Shown in pieces: positions 1-7,986 of a stretch of 64,000 nucleotides of DNA. The DNA is from Clostridia bacterium. GTDB lineage: Bacteria; Bacillota; Clostridia; Oscillospirales; Acutalibacteraceae. The stretch covers positions 26,885 to 90,884 of the forward strand of contig JAFSYP010000124.1 in the NCBI GenBank assembly GCA_017449935.1, written 5' to 3'. A model generated the notes under the pieces. The model saw only the letters and a list, made by a program, of their open reading frames with translations, did not search any database and had not been told where the DNA came from. Numbering within the stretch: the stretch's first letter is position 1; each line of letters starts with the position of its first letter. The position numbers were made by a program, and so were the translations under genes.

Positions 1-109
1 TCCGGATCGCGCGCAGTCCCGGATACAATAATAAGATCTCCAGGAAGGAACGTGCCGCGGGGTCGCGATCCCGCACGCTCTGCACGTCCTCCCGCAAACG
101 GTCAAACAT
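1..109 (-). CDS. cysE: Serine O-acetyltransferase, N-terminal part (runs off left edge)
   Basis: The 36 visible residues begin MFDRLREDV and continue through RDPAARS and LLYPGLRAI, which is the characteristic N-terminus of CysE, the enzyme that acetylates serine with acetyl-CoA as the first step of cysteine synthesis. The ATG at 109-107 follows GGAGG at 123-119 with good spacing. Only the helical N-terminal region is present, so the hexapeptide-repeat catalytic domain cannot be inspected. The gene lies directly downstream of a T-box leader whose specifier reads a Cys codon, which fits regulation by uncharged tRNA-Cys. Identification rests on a short but distinctive stretch. Confidence 0.88.
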   Translation of the reverse strand, partial: MFDRLREDVQSVRDRDPAARSFLEILLLYPGLRAIR

Positions 110-130
110 CAAAAACAACCTCCAAACTCA

Positions 131-356
131 AAAAACGCCCCCAAGCCCTATGGCTCGGAGGCGTCGATACGCGGTTCCACTCCGGTTTATCACTCAGACG
201 GGGTATCACGGTCCCACCCGGGCGGGCATTTCCTCCCGCCGGCTCCGGGACGCACTTCGCCGCCGCCGCGCAAGGACTCTCTCAGCCGCCGAAGTCCCTC
301 TCTGCTGCACGGAATGACGGGTACTCTTTCCCTTCATCGCCTGTACGAATTATTAT
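131..356 (-). promoter_or_regulatory. T-box leader, probable tRNA-Cys specificity, upstream of cysE
   Basis: Read on the minus strand, the leader has a GAAAGAGTA motif near 336, an AGAGAG box near 281-276, a specifier context GAAG-TGC-G with the Cys codon at 254-252, and the T-box core GTGGAACCGCG near 180-170. It ends in a terminator: CGCCTCCGAGCC, loop ATAG, GGCTTGGGGGCG, then a run of T at about 136-131. The T-box pairs competitively with the terminator stem, the standard antitermination design. A second look-alike, GGTGGGACCGTG, lies upstream and is probably part of another stem. Frame of the specifier was chosen by eye and by agreement with cysE. Confidence 0.85.
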
Positions 357-363
357 ATGCAAA

Positions 364-933
364 TTACTTGAAAAAGTCAATTCTTTTTTTTGCCTGGAAA
401 AAGTAGATCACGCCCGACACGACCGCGAACACGGTGGTGATCCAGACCAGTACGTTCGACACGGCGACGTACAGATCGGCACAGCCCGCGAACCGCGGCA
501 CATACAGCACTGCTTCACCCAGCAGCAGGATCAGCAGCACGAACGCCATCTGCGTCGCGGTCTTGATCTTGCCGAAGATGTTGGCGGGGATCACGACGCC
601 CTGCGCCGAAGCGATCAGCCGCATGGATGTGACGGCAAATTCCCGCGTGAGGATCAGCATCACGCACCACACGCTGCAAAGGTCCATTTTGAGGAACGCG
701 AGGAACGCCGCGGTCGTCAGCACCTTATCCGCGACGGGATCGAGCAGCATACCGAAGGCGGTGATCTGGTCGTGCTTGCGCGCGAGCTTTCCGTCGATCG
801 CGTCGGTCACGGACGCGGCGGCGAAGATGACCGCCGCGCACAGGAACTTGTGCGGGAAATCCGCCAGCAGGACGGCGAGAAAGACGGGCGTGATGCAGAA
901 CCGCGCCAGCGTCAGTTTATTCGGTGTGTTCAT
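364..933 (-). CDS. pgsA: CDP-diacylglycerol--glycerol-3-phosphate 3-phosphatidyltransferase
   Basis: A 189-residue integral membrane enzyme that makes phosphatidylglycerophosphate, the committed step to phosphatidylglycerol and cardiolipin. The CDP-alcohol phosphotransferase signature DGx2ARx8Gx3Dx3D is intact at about residues 44-67 (DGKLARKHD, then GMLLDPVADK). Several hydrophobic helices follow and the length is normal for the family. It starts 10 bases after rimO ends, so its ribosome binding site lies inside the end of rimO and it should be co-transcribed with recA-recX-rimO. The cysE T-box begins immediately after its stop codon. Confidence 0.96.
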   Translation of the reverse strand: MNTPNKLTLARFCITPVFLAVLLADFPHKFLCAAVIFAAASVTDAIDGKLARKHDQITAFGMLLDPVADKVLTTAAFLAFLKMDLCSVWCVMLILTREFAVTSMRLIASAQGVVIPANIFGKIKTATQMAFVLLILLLGEAVLYVPRFAGCADLYVAVSNVLVWITTVFAVVSGVIYFFQAKKRIDFFK

Positions 934-943
934 AAACGGCCTC

Positions 944-2275
944 TCAAAGATCGAGCATGTCGCGGCCGACGAGATCGTATTCCTTCGTGTCGATCACCAG
1001 CACGTCGACATATTCGCCCGGCTCATAGTCCTCGGTGCTCGTGAAATAGATCATCCCGTCGATCTCCGGCGCGTCCATATAGGTGCGGCCGATGTAGCAG
1101 TCGGCATAGGCGTCGTATTCCTCGACCAGCACGGTGTACGTCTTGCCGACGCGGGCAAGGTTTTTGTCCTCGACGATACTGTACTGGTCGTTCATCAATA
1201 TTTCGCCCCGATGCCGCTTGACGTCGTCCTCGACCTGGCCGTCCATATCGAACGCCGGCGTGCCCTCCTGCGGAGAAAAGGCGAAGCAGCCCATGCGGTC
1301 GAACTCCATCTCGTTAACGAACAGCGCCAGATTGTCGAACGCGTCCTCGTCCTCGCCGGGGAAGCCGGTCATGAACGTGGTGCGGATGACGATATCGGGC
1401 ATGGCCAGGCGCAGCTTTTCGATCAGTGCGCGGTTCTCCGCGGCCGTCCCGCGGCGGTTCATCGCCTGCAGGATGCGGTCGTCCGCGTGCTGGAGCGGCA
1501 GGTCCATATAGTGCAGCACCTTATGCTCGGTGCGCATGACTTCGATCAGCTCGTCGGTCACCTTGTCGGGATAGCAGTACAGCATCCGGATCCAGCGGAT
1601 GCCGTCGATCCCGCACAGCGCACGCAGCAGCTCCGGCAGACGCAGCTCGCCGTACAGATCCGCGCCGTAGTTGGTCGTGTCCTGCGCGATCAGGATCAGC
1701 TCCTTCACGCCCGACGCGGCAAGCTGCGACGCTTCTTCGAGGATGCTTTCCATTGGGCGGCTGCGGTATGCGCCGCGGATGTCGGGGATGGCGCAGTAGG
1801 CGCAGCAGTTGGAACAGCCGTCGGCGATCTTCAGATAGGCCCAGTATTCCGGCGTCGTCAGAAGACGCGGACTGCCCAGCGGCAGCCCCGACTGATCGGG
1901 ACACTCAAAGATCCGGTCGTCTGCCGTCAGAACTTTTTCGACCAGATCGGCGATTTCGCCGTCTGCGCCGATGCCGATCGCGGCGTCGACCTCCGGGAAC
2001 TCCGACAGGATCTCCTCGCGCTGCGTCTGGACAAGACAGCCGGTGACGACGATCTTGCGGATCACGCCTTCGTTCTTCAGCTCGACCATGTCCAGGATGT
2101 TTTCGATGGCCTCGCGCTTCGCGTCGTCGATGAAAGCGCAGGTGTTGATGATCACCGCGTCAGCGCCGTCGACGTAATCCACGATCTCAAAGCCCTTGTC
2201 GCGAAGTGCAGCCAGCATCGTTTCGGCGTCCACCTGATTTTTGGGGCAGCCCAGAGAGATCAATCCAACTCGCAT
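944..2275 (-). CDS. rimO: Ribosomal protein S12 methylthiotransferase RimO
   Basis: This 443-residue radical SAM enzyme methylthiolates an aspartate of ribosomal protein S12. The N-terminal MTTase domain carries three conserved cysteines (LGCPKN near 10, NTCAF near 46, TGCLVQ near 80). The radical SAM cluster motif CSNCCAYC lies near residue 160, followed by IPDIRG, which is typical of RimO rather than MiaB. A TRAM-like C-terminal domain ends the protein. It overlaps the end of recX by 16 bases, indicating translational coupling in the recA operon. Confidence 0.95.
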   Translation of the reverse strand: MRVGLISLGCPKNQVDAETMLAALRDKGFEIVDYVDGADAVIINTCAFIDDAKREAIENILDMVELKNEGVIRKIVVTGCLVQTQREEILSEFPEVDAAIGIGADGEIADLVEKVLTADDRIFECPDQSGLPLGSPRLLTTPEYWAYLKIADGCSNCCAYCAIPDIRGAYRSRPMESILEEASQLAASGVKELILIAQDTTNYGADLYGELRLPELLRALCGIDGIRWIRMLYCYPDKVTDELIEVMRTEHKVLHYMDLPLQHADDRILQAMNRRGTAAENRALIEKLRLAMPDIVIRTTFMTGFPGEDEDAFDNLALFVNEMEFDRMGCFAFSPQEGTPAFDMDGQVEDDVKRHRGEILMNDQYSIVEDKNLARVGKTYTVLVEEYDAYADCYIGRTYMDAPEIDGMIYFTSTEDYEPGEYVDVLVIDTKEYDLVGRDMLDL

Positions 2276-2889
2276 TCGTCCTCGTCTCCTTCGATTTCGA
2301 TTTGCCGCAGCGCGCTGCGGATGTCGCCGTAGCCGTAGCCCAGCCGCTGCAGCGCCGCGATTGTGCGCCGCAGGCCTTTTTCATCGCGGAACTTCCCCGC
2401 GAACTTTGTCTGTAACAATTCTATGATACACGCATCCGCCGCAAAGTCAAGCCCCCGCACGGCTTCTTCCGCCGTTTCGCGGTCGACGCCCTTCTGCAAA
2501 AGCTCCTGCATGATGCGCCGCGGCGCGCATTTTTTGCGCCGCAGCAGCTCCGAGGCATAGTTTTCCGCAAAGCGCGTATCGTCCAGCAGCCGCAGCGCTT
2601 CGAGCCGGTCCGCCGCTTTTTCGGCGGCCTCCTCGCCGAAGTCCTCACGCAGGCGCTCGACGAGCTGCCGGCGCGTGCGGTCCTGATAGGACAGCAGACC
2701 GGCGCCCTTGTTGAACGCGCGCCGATCGTTCGCGTCACGCAGGAACTTCGCCGCTTCATCGCCGGACAGCTCGGCGCCGTCCCGCAGACCGCAGGTGCTG
2801 AAATACAGGGAATCGACGGTGGTTTGGTACGCACCGTCGATATAAACGTGTACTTTGTCCCCTTTGCCGGGTTTGACGGTCAGGATCAT
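2260..2889 (-). CDS. recX: RecX-family regulator of RecA
   Basis: A 209-residue protein with the tandem three-helix repeats of RecX, for example the segment around LLSYQDRTRRQL and later LRLLDDTRFAENYAS and APRRIMQELLQKG, all hallmarks of the family. RecX binds RecA filaments and modulates their activity. The gene starts 7 bases after recA ends and overlaps rimO by 16 bases, so it belongs to the same transcript. The first ~60 residues form an additional N-terminal extension (MILTVKPGKGDKVHVY) seen in other Firmicute RecX proteins. Immediate recA adjacency supports the call. Confidence 0.93.
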   Translation of the reverse strand: MILTVKPGKGDKVHVYIDGAYQTTVDSLYFSTCGLRDGAELSGDEAAKFLRDANDRRAFNKGAGLLSYQDRTRRQLVERLREDFGEEAAEKAADRLEALRLLDDTRFAENYASELLRRKKCAPRRIMQELLQKGVDRETAEEAVRGLDFAADACIIELLQTKFAGKFRDEKGLRRTIAALQRLGYGYGDIRSALRQIEIEGDEDECELD

Positions 2890-2896
2890 ACTATAC

Positions 2897-4048
2897 TTAA
2901 TCGTCGTCCACGGCGATGTCCAGCTTGGACTTGGCTTCTTCCTTGGTCGTCGGCGCGCTTGCGCCCGTTTCGGCCGGCGCGTCGTCCGCCTTGCCTTTGC
3001 TCTTCTTCACGGGCTTGTTGGCGTCCATGATGCGGTCCTTGCTCTCCAGGATCTTTGCCTCGATCTCGGCGCACAGCGCGGGATCGTTCTTGAGAAGCTC
3101 CTTGACGTTGTCGCGCCCCTGCGCCAGACGCTGCTCGCCGTAGGAGAACCACGCGCCGCTCTTGCGGATGATGTCGAGCTTGACGCCCAGGTCGACGACC
3201 TCGCCCACGTGCGAGATGCCCTCGCCGAACATGATGTCGAACTCCGCCTCCTTGAAGGGGGGCGCGACCTTGTTCTTGACGATCTTGACGCGTGTGCGCG
3301 CGCCGACGAATTCGTTGCCCGCGAGCTTGATCGTTTCGATGCGGCGCACGTCCAGTCGCATGGTGGCGTAGAACTTGAGCGCGCGACCGCCGGTCGTCGT
3401 TTCGGGGTTGCCGAACATGACGCCGATCTTTTCGCGCAGCTGATTGATGAAGATGATGATGGTGTTCGTTTTCGACACCGTGCCGGCCAGCTTGCGCAGC
3501 GCCTGCGACATCAGACGTGCATGCTGTCCCATGTGCGAGTCGCCCATTTCGCCCTCGATCTCGGCACGCGGCGTCAGCGCGGCCACAGAGTCGACGACCA
3601 GCACGTCGATCGCGCCGGAACGCACCAGCGCTTCCGCGATCTCGAGCGCCTGCTCACCGTCGTCCGGCTGGGAGACGAGCAAGGAATTGATGTCCACGCC
3701 GATCTTTTCGGCATAGACCGGGTCGAGCGCGTGCTCGGCGTCGATGAACGCCGCTTCGCCGCCCTGCTTCTGTGCCTCGGCGACGACGTGCAGCGCCAGC
3801 GTCGTTTTGCCGGAGGACTCCGGACCGTAGATCTCGATGATCCTGCCGCGCGGCATACCGCCGATGCCGGTCGCCGCGTCGAGCGCGATGGAGCCGGTGG
3901 AGATGGCAGCGACATTCATGGTATGGTTCTCGCCCAGACGCATGACCGCGCCCTCGCCGTAATTCTTCTTGATCTGTGCCAGCGCTGTTTCAAGCGCTTT
4001 CTGTTTGTTGTCTTCATGGTTTTCGGGCTGTTTCTTGTTGACTGCCAT
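2897..4048 (-). CDS. recA: Recombinase RecA
   Basis: A 383-residue RecA with Walker A GPESSGKT, the [11 protein letters not shown] segment, Walker B ([10 protein letters not shown]), the L1/L2 DNA-binding loops and the [12 protein letters not shown] motif. It forms ATP-dependent filaments for homologous recombination and for LexA autocleavage. The ATG at 4048 was preferred over an in-frame ATG 28 codons upstream because GGAGG stands just ahead of it and the homologous region starts here. The C-terminal ~50 residues are a low-complexity charged tail (Lys/Ala, then acidic), as usual. First gene of recA-recX-rimO-pgsA. Confidence 0.98.
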   Translation of the reverse strand: MAVNKKQPENHEDNKQKALETALAQIKKNYGEGAVMRLGENHTMNVAAISTGSIALDAATGIGGMPRGRIIEIYGPESSGKTTLALHVVAEAQKQGGEAAFIDAEHALDPVYAEKIGVDINSLLVSQPDDGEQALEIAEALVRSGAIDVLVVDSVAALTPRAEIEGEMGDSHMGQHARLMSQALRKLAGTVSKTNTIIIFINQLREKIGVMFGNPETTTGGRALKFYATMRLDVRRIETIKLAGNEFVGARTRVKIVKNKVAPPFKEAEFDIMFGEGISHVGEVVDLGVKLDIIRKSGAWFSYGEQRLAQGRDNVKELLKNDPALCAEIEAKILESKDRIMDANKPVKKSKGKADDAPAETGASAPTTKEEAKSKLDIAVDDD

Positions 4049-4076
4049 TCCTTTTCCTCCGTTTCCGTACTGATTC

Positions 4077-4090
4077 TGTACAAATGTTCG
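4077..4090 (-). promoter_or_regulatory. Putative LexA (SOS) operator in the recA promoter
   Basis: The minus strand reads CGAACATTTGTACA, which matches the Firmicute LexA consensus CGAAC-N4-GTTCG at all of CGAAC and at GT-C. It sits about 14 bases downstream of the -10 box, where a bound repressor would block initiation. lexA itself is not in the window, so the match is the only direct evidence. Confidence 0.6.
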
Positions 4091-4103
4091 TTTATTCGTT
4101 GAC

Positions 4104-4132
4104 ATTATACCGTATTTCCGCGGCAAATGCAA
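4104..4132 (-). promoter_or_regulatory. recA sigma-A promoter
   Basis: Minus-strand TTGCAT (4132-4127) and a perfect TATAAT (4109-4104) are separated by 17 bases. The start of transcription would lie next to the LexA-like site at 4090-4077. Confidence 0.82.
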
Positions 4133-4169
4133 GCGCTAAATAAAAAATAAAGAAATTGCAAAAAAACAC

Positions 4170-4198
4170 TTGCTTTTTTTTGTTGAATCTGTTAATAT
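4170..4198 (+). promoter_or_regulatory. rpmB sigma-A promoter
   Basis: TTGCTT (4170-4175) and TAATAT (4193-4198) are 17 bases apart in an AT-rich stretch between the divergent recA and rpmB genes. The site fits a promoter about 65 bases ahead of rpmB. Confidence 0.6.
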
Positions 4199-4265
4199 AC
4201 TTTTTGCTATCTTTGATGATGAGTTTTGATAGGGCATAAATCGCTGTCGTAAGGAGGTGCCGATC

Positions 4266-4454
4266 ATGGCAAAGTGCGAGTTTTGCGGAAAGAGCGTTAC
4301 TTTCGGTATCAAGGTTTCCCATTCCCACAGACGTTCCAACAGAACATGGAAGCCCAACGTAAAGCGCGTCAAGGCAATCGTTGACGGATCCCCCAAGCGT
4401 GTGTACGCTTGCACCCGTTGCCTGCGCTCCGGCAAGGTCACCCGTGCCGTTTGA
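4266..4454 (+). CDS. rpmB: 50S ribosomal protein L28
   Basis: A 62-residue basic ribosomal protein. The start MAKCEFCGK is correct for L28, and the ATG at 4266 follows AAGGAGG at a normal distance. Four cysteines (CEFC near the N-terminus, CTRC near residue 50) indicate the zinc-binding variant of L28. It is transcribed alone, diverging from recA, and is closed by a strong terminator at 4486-4523. Confidence 0.97.
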   Translation: MAKCEFCGKSVTFGIKVSHSHRRSNRTWKPNVKRVKAIVDGSPKRVYACTRCLRSGKVTRAV

Positions 4455-4485
4455 GGTCGGAACCTTTTGAACGTGATCAACGCGT

Positions 4486-4523
4486 AAGGACTGTTTCTTC
4501 GGAAGCGGTCCTTCTTTCTTTTT
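4486..4523 (+). terminator. Rho-independent terminator of rpmB
   Basis: A 12-bp stem (AAGGACTGTTTC with GAAGCGGTCCTT, including G-T pairs) closes on a TTCG tetraloop and is followed by CTTTCTTTTT. Confidence 0.92.
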
Positions 4524-4546
4524 CGGCTGCAAATGCAGTATACCGC

Positions 4547-4576
4547 ATATGCTGTCCCAAAAAAAGGACAGCATAT
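4547..4576. repeat. Perfect 11-bp inverted repeat
   Basis: ATATGCTGTCC and GGACAGCATAT flank an A-rich 8-base loop. No T-run follows on either strand, so it is not a standard terminator. It could be an RNA hairpin or a protein-binding palindrome. Confidence 0.6.
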
Positions 4577-4683
4577 CGGGAATATATCACCGATCCGTTC
4601 CGACCGGCGATCCGTGCGGAACCCTTCCCGCAACCCGCAGGGACGGCCGTCTGCAATTATCTATGGCGTTTCACGACGCCGCG

Positions 4684-4704
4684 GCGGACGCGCAATGTGC
4701 GTCT
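4684..4704 (+). repeat. Dispersed palindromic repeat, copy 1
   Basis: GCGGACGCGCAATGTGCGTC closely matches the copy at 20249-20270, and the reverse complement of 29667-29686 is a weaker match. All three lie in non-coding DNA between genes. Confidence 0.55.
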
Positions 4705-4856
4705 ACAAAAAGCCTTTATATATCAACGATCTGCGACGTTCGTACCCGTAGGGACGCGGCCTGCCGCCTGCAAAACGAAACGTAAAGAACGTCATTCAGA
4801 GCGCGTCAGCGCGTGGGAATCCGTACCCCATTGTCGAGGCGAAAAAACATTCACAT

Positions 4857-4907
4857 ACGGAGAAACGGATCGCCGCGCTTCGCTTGCGATGACGCCCGCC
4901 GGAAACG
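4857..4907 (+). repeat. Dispersed intergenic repeat, copy 1
   Basis: About 50 bases starting ACGGAGAAACGGATCGCCGC and ending GATGACGCCCGCCGGAAACG match 20133-20181 almost base for base, with small indels. Both copies are intergenic. Confidence 0.65.
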
Positions 4908-4950
4908 AAAACGGCGTCGTACGGCGGCGCGAACTTTTTTGCGTCGGTCG

Positions 4951-4980
4951 TTGACAGCGCCGTCTGGAATTTGCTATAAT
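4951..4980 (+). promoter_or_regulatory. Sigma-A promoter of the epimerase operon
   Basis: Consensus TTGACA (4951-4956) and TATAAT (4975-4980) are separated by 18 bases, about 30 bases ahead of the start codon at 5012. Confidence 0.88.
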
Positions 4981-5011
4981 AAAAACAGTATTCAGAACTG
5001 GAGGGAACTCA

Positions 5012-5884
5012 ATGAAATACGGGATCTATTACGCCTACTGGGCGAAGGAATGGGGCGGTGATTTTCTGCCGTATATCGAGCGCGTGAAGAGGCTCGGCTT
5101 CGACGTGCTGGAGGTCGCGTGCGGCGCGTTCGACCGCGACGGCGACGAGACGTTCCGCGAGCTTCGCCGTGCGGCGGAATATCACGGGATCGCGCTTTCG
5201 GGCGGCTACGGCCCGCGTCCGGAGCACAATCTCGCCTCGCCCGACACGGCGGCGGTGGAGCGCGCGTTCGCGTTTTATGCCGACGTGTTCCGCAAGATGG
5301 AGCTGGCCGGTATCGACCGCATCGGCGGCGCGCTGTATTCCTACTGGCCGGTCGATTTTGCCGCGGGCTTCGACAAGGCGGCCGATACCGAGCGCAGCGT
5401 CAAAAACATGCGTCGTCTGGCGGACATGGCGGCCGACCGCGGCGTCACGCTCTGCATGGAATCGCTCAACCGGTTCGAGGGCTATATGATCAACGAATCC
5501 GCCGAGGACGTCGCGTACGTCCGGGCGGTGGACAAGCCGAACGTCAAGGCAATGCTCGACACGTTCCATATGAACATCGAGGAGGACTCTATGACGGACG
5601 CCATCCGCCGCACAAAGGGCACGCTGGGCCATTTCCATGTGGGCGAAGCGAACCGCCGCTGTCCCTACGCGGGCGGCCGGACGGACTGGAAAGCCATCGG
5701 CAGCGCGCTGCGTGAGATCGGCTACGACGGCTACGTCGTGATGGAGCCGTTCGTGCGCATGGGCGGCACGGTGGGCAAAAACGTCTCGCTCTGGCGCGAT
5801 CTGTCCGGCGGCGCGGACGACGCGCGTCTGGACGCGGAAGCCGCGGCTTCGGTCAGGTATCTGCGTGAAATGATGGAGGCGTAA
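5012..5884 (+). CDS. D-allulose (D-psicose)/D-tagatose 3-epimerase
   Basis: A 290-residue TIM-barrel sugar epimerase. It matches the clostridial D-allulose 3-epimerase pattern along its whole length: MKYGIYYAYW at the start, IGGALYSYWPVDF in the middle, and MLDTFHMNIEE and VVMEPFVRMGG later. The four metal ligands of the family are visible: Glu in MESLNRFE, Asp in MLDTFH, His in GHFHVGE and Glu in VMEPFV. These enzymes interconvert ketohexoses at C3 (fructose/allulose, sorbose/tagatose). The gene follows a consensus promoter and leads an operon with a phosphoesterase (4 bases on) and a VTT membrane protein. Substrate preference cannot be read from sequence. Confidence 0.92.
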   Translation: MKYGIYYAYWAKEWGGDFLPYIERVKRLGFDVLEVACGAFDRDGDETFRELRRAAEYHGIALSGGYGPRPEHNLASPDTAAVERAFAFYADVFRKMELAGIDRIGGALYSYWPVDFAAGFDKAADTERSVKNMRRLADMAADRGVTLCMESLNRFEGYMINESAEDVAYVRAVDKPNVKAMLDTFHMNIEEDSMTDAIRRTKGTLGHFHVGEANRRCPYAGGRTDWKAIGSALREIGYDGYVVMEPFVRMGGTVGKNVSLWRDLSGGADDARLDAEAAASVRYLREMMEA

Positions 5885-5888
5885 CGCG

Positions 5889-7046
5889 ATGCAGGTAGAA
5901 CGCAAGATCTGTTTTCCGAAAGGGCGGAAGCTGCGCATCATGCAGGTCAGCGACGTGCAGGATATGCACTTCATCCGCCGCGCGATGGTCGAAATGCTCG
6001 AGCGCGCGTACGATACCGTGCAGCCCGATCTTGTCGTGCTCACGGGCGACAATATCCACGGCAACCATCTGGACGAGGACCGTCTGGGACGCAAGACGGA
6101 CGAATTCTCCGTCATTCTGCGGCATATGGTCGACGCGCTGTACTATGTGGCCGAGCCGATCGAGAAGCGCGGGATCCCGTTCTGCATGATCTTCGGCAAC
6201 CACGACGACCTCAATCCGGTCACCAAGCAGGAGCAGGCGGACCTGTATAAGGATTATCCGCATTTCTTCGGTCTCAACGACAGCGAGCCGCAGCTCGACT
6301 GCGACACCTATAACGTTCCGATCTACACGAGCGACGGCGAAAAGATCGCCTTCAATCTGTGGATGCTCGATTCCGCCGGAAAGGACGACGGCACGGGCAA
6401 GGGCTTTGAATACGTCAAGGCGGAAGCGATCGAATGGTACCGTCGCCGGAGCGACGCGCTCAAGGCGCAGAACGGCGGCGCGCCCGTTCCCTCGCTGATG
6501 TTCCAGCACGTGCCTGTCCCGCAGGTGCGCGAGCTGTTTATCCCCTGCGGCGAGGACGATCCGAACGCGGTCAAGTGGCGCGGACCGGACGGCCTTCCCT
6601 ATAAGCTCGACTTTGAACGCGCCGACGGCTATGCCGACGAGTACCCGGACGTGTGCGATACGGATTTCGGCCAGCTCGACGCCATACGCGCGCAGGGCGA
6701 CGTGTGCGCGCTCGTGTTCGGTCACGACCACGCCAACAATTTCATCAGCGAGCTGGACGGCGTGAAGATCATCCAGACGCCCGCCGCGTCCTTCCGTTCC
6801 TACGGCACCGCCCGCGCCAGAGGCGTGCGCGTGTTCGAGATCGGCGAAGACGATCCGTGGAATGTTGACACATATACGCTCAGCTATTACGATCTGATGG
6901 GCAAAACGCCGCGCTCGATGCTTTCGTTTTTCATGAGCGCAGATGAGTACGACCGTACGCGCGTCGTCGCGTTCGGCGCGGCGGCTGCGGCCGCGCTGCT
7001 GGGCGGCACGGCGCTTGCGGTACGGCGGCTGCGCCGCGGGAAATAA
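5889..7046 (+). CDS. Calcineurin-like metallophosphoesterase with C-terminal membrane anchor
   Basis: A 385-residue protein with the dimetal phosphoesterase blocks in order: IMQVSDVQDMHF near 18, LTGDN near 54, FGNHDD near 100, FQHVP near 205 and FGHDHANN near 280. The first block has SDVQD where DxH is usual, which is common in the subgroup related to yeast Dcr2. The last ~30 residues form a hydrophobic helix rich in alanine followed by RRLRRGK, suggesting a C-terminal anchor with positive residues inside. No signal peptide is seen. It begins 4 bases after the epimerase gene. The substrate is unknown. Confidence 0.85.
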   Translation: MQVERKICFPKGRKLRIMQVSDVQDMHFIRRAMVEMLERAYDTVQPDLVVLTGDNIHGNHLDEDRLGRKTDEFSVILRHMVDALYYVAEPIEKRGIPFCMIFGNHDDLNPVTKQEQADLYKDYPHFFGLNDSEPQLDCDTYNVPIYTSDGEKIAFNLWMLDSAGKDDGTGKGFEYVKAEAIEWYRRRSDALKAQNGGAPVPSLMFQHVPVPQVRELFIPCGEDDPNAVKWRGPDGLPYKLDFERADGYADEYPDVCDTDFGQLDAIRAQGDVCALVFGHDHANNFISELDGVKIIQTPAASFRSYGTARARGVRVFEIGEDDPWNVDTYTLSYYDLMGKTPRSMLSFFMSADEYDRTRVVAFGAAAAAALLGGTALAVRRLRRGK

Positions 7047-7066
7047 CGGCAGAGGAGAGGAAAACG

Positions 7067-7795
7067 ATGTCGGAAAAGAAAGACTACGGGAAGCTGGTCA
7101 AGGTTTTGCAGATCGTCACCGGCGTGATCATGCTCGCGCTGGTGGTCTTCGGCGTCATCCTGATGAAAAAATACAACATCAACGCAAAGAATATCCCCGA
7201 ACTGAGCCAGAAGCTCAGCGAGTTTGCCAACGGCACGCTGATCGTGTCGCTCGTCATGATCGGGATCATGGTCGTCAAGTCCTTCTGTCTGATCCTGCCG
7301 CCCGCCGTCGTGATGAGCGTCTGCGCGTTCGCGCTGCCGAACCCTTGGGTCGCGTTTGTGGCGAACCTGATCGGCATGACGCTGAGTCTGGCGATCCCGT
7401 ATTTCCTCGGCCGGTTTACGGGCGCGGGCATGGTCGACACGCTCAAGCAGCGATTCAAGGCCGTGAAAAAGATCGAAGACTTTGCCGGCGCGAACGAATG
7501 GAAGATGACGGCGGTCGTCAAGTTTTCCGGTATCCTGCCCGGCGACCTGTCGAGCCTGCTGTTCGGCGCGATGAACATATCCTTTAAAAACTACATGATC
7601 GGCGCGACGCTCGGCAATCTCCCGCTGGTGATCGTGTATACGGCGTTCGGCGCGCTGCTCAAGGACGTGACGGAGAAGCCGTGGGTCCCCGCGATCCCGG
7701 TCGCCGTGATCGTCGTGTTCCTGCTGATCTCCGGCGTGCTGACCAAGAAGCTGATCTCCGATACGAAGAAGCAGAACGCGGCTTCTGCCGAATGA
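7067..7795 (+). CDS. TVP38/TMEM64-family (VTT/DedA-like) membrane protein
   Basis: A 242-residue polytopic membrane protein. The VTT core is recognisable: PPAVVMSVCAFALPNP, then GMTLSLAIPYFLGR, then a cytoplasmic segment, then FSGILPGDLSSLLFG with the conserved glycine/proline pattern of reentrant loops. Family members include lipid scramblases and transport proteins; the substrate here is not determined. It is the third gene of the epimerase operon, 20 bases after the phosphoesterase, and is closed by the terminator at 7809-7849. Confidence 0.87.
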   Translation: MSEKKDYGKLVKVLQIVTGVIMLALVVFGVILMKKYNINAKNIPELSQKLSEFANGTLIVSLVMIGIMVVKSFCLILPPAVVMSVCAFALPNPWVAFVANLIGMTLSLAIPYFLGRFTGAGMVDTLKQRFKAVKKIEDFAGANEWKMTAVVKFSGILPGDLSSLLFGAMNISFKNYMIGATLGNLPLVIVYTAFGALLKDVTEKPWVPAIPVAVIVVFLLISGVLTKKLISDTKKQNAASAE

Positions 7796-7808
7796 CTCTT
7801 TGACCTTT

Positions 7809-7849
7809 GCCCCGGTTGTCTGCGCATGCGCAGGCAGCCGGGCTTTTTG
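7809..7849 (+). terminator. Terminator of the epimerase operon
   Basis: GCCCCGGTTGTCTGCGC pairs with GCAGGCAGCCGGGC around an ATGC loop, followed by TTTTTG. Confidence 0.92.
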
Positions 7850-7906
7850 ATTTCGGCCGAATAAAAAAAGAATTTGTGAAAGTTTTATAAATAATGCATT
7901 TTCTAT

Positions 7907-7935
7907 TTGAAATATGCGAAAAAGTGTGCTATGAT
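7907..7935 (+). promoter_or_regulatory. Sigma-A promoter of the TPR/suf gene run
   Basis: TTGAAA (7907-7912) and TATGAT (7930-7935) are 17 bases apart in an AT-rich segment right after the upstream terminator. Confidence 0.8.
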
Positions 7936-7986
7936 ACAAAATGTATTATTATCATGGGATTTATTTCCGCGGAAAGGGGTTGCGGC

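Larger units (their letters stand above)
4455..5011. other. 557-base intergenic region without a gene
   Basis: The region holds the rpmB terminator, a perfect 11-bp inverted repeat, two dispersed repeat fragments and the promoter of the epimerase operon. I saw no reading frame here with a credible ribosome binding site or protein-like composition. The GC-rich middle part resembles the region at 20059-20280. Confidence 0.7.

Noticed and set aside
195-225. Second T-box-like core GGTGGGACCGTG, suggesting tandem T-boxes
   Set aside because: Only one specifier region, one AGAGAG box and one terminator are present; the GTGGAACCGCG copy next to the terminator is the functional match.
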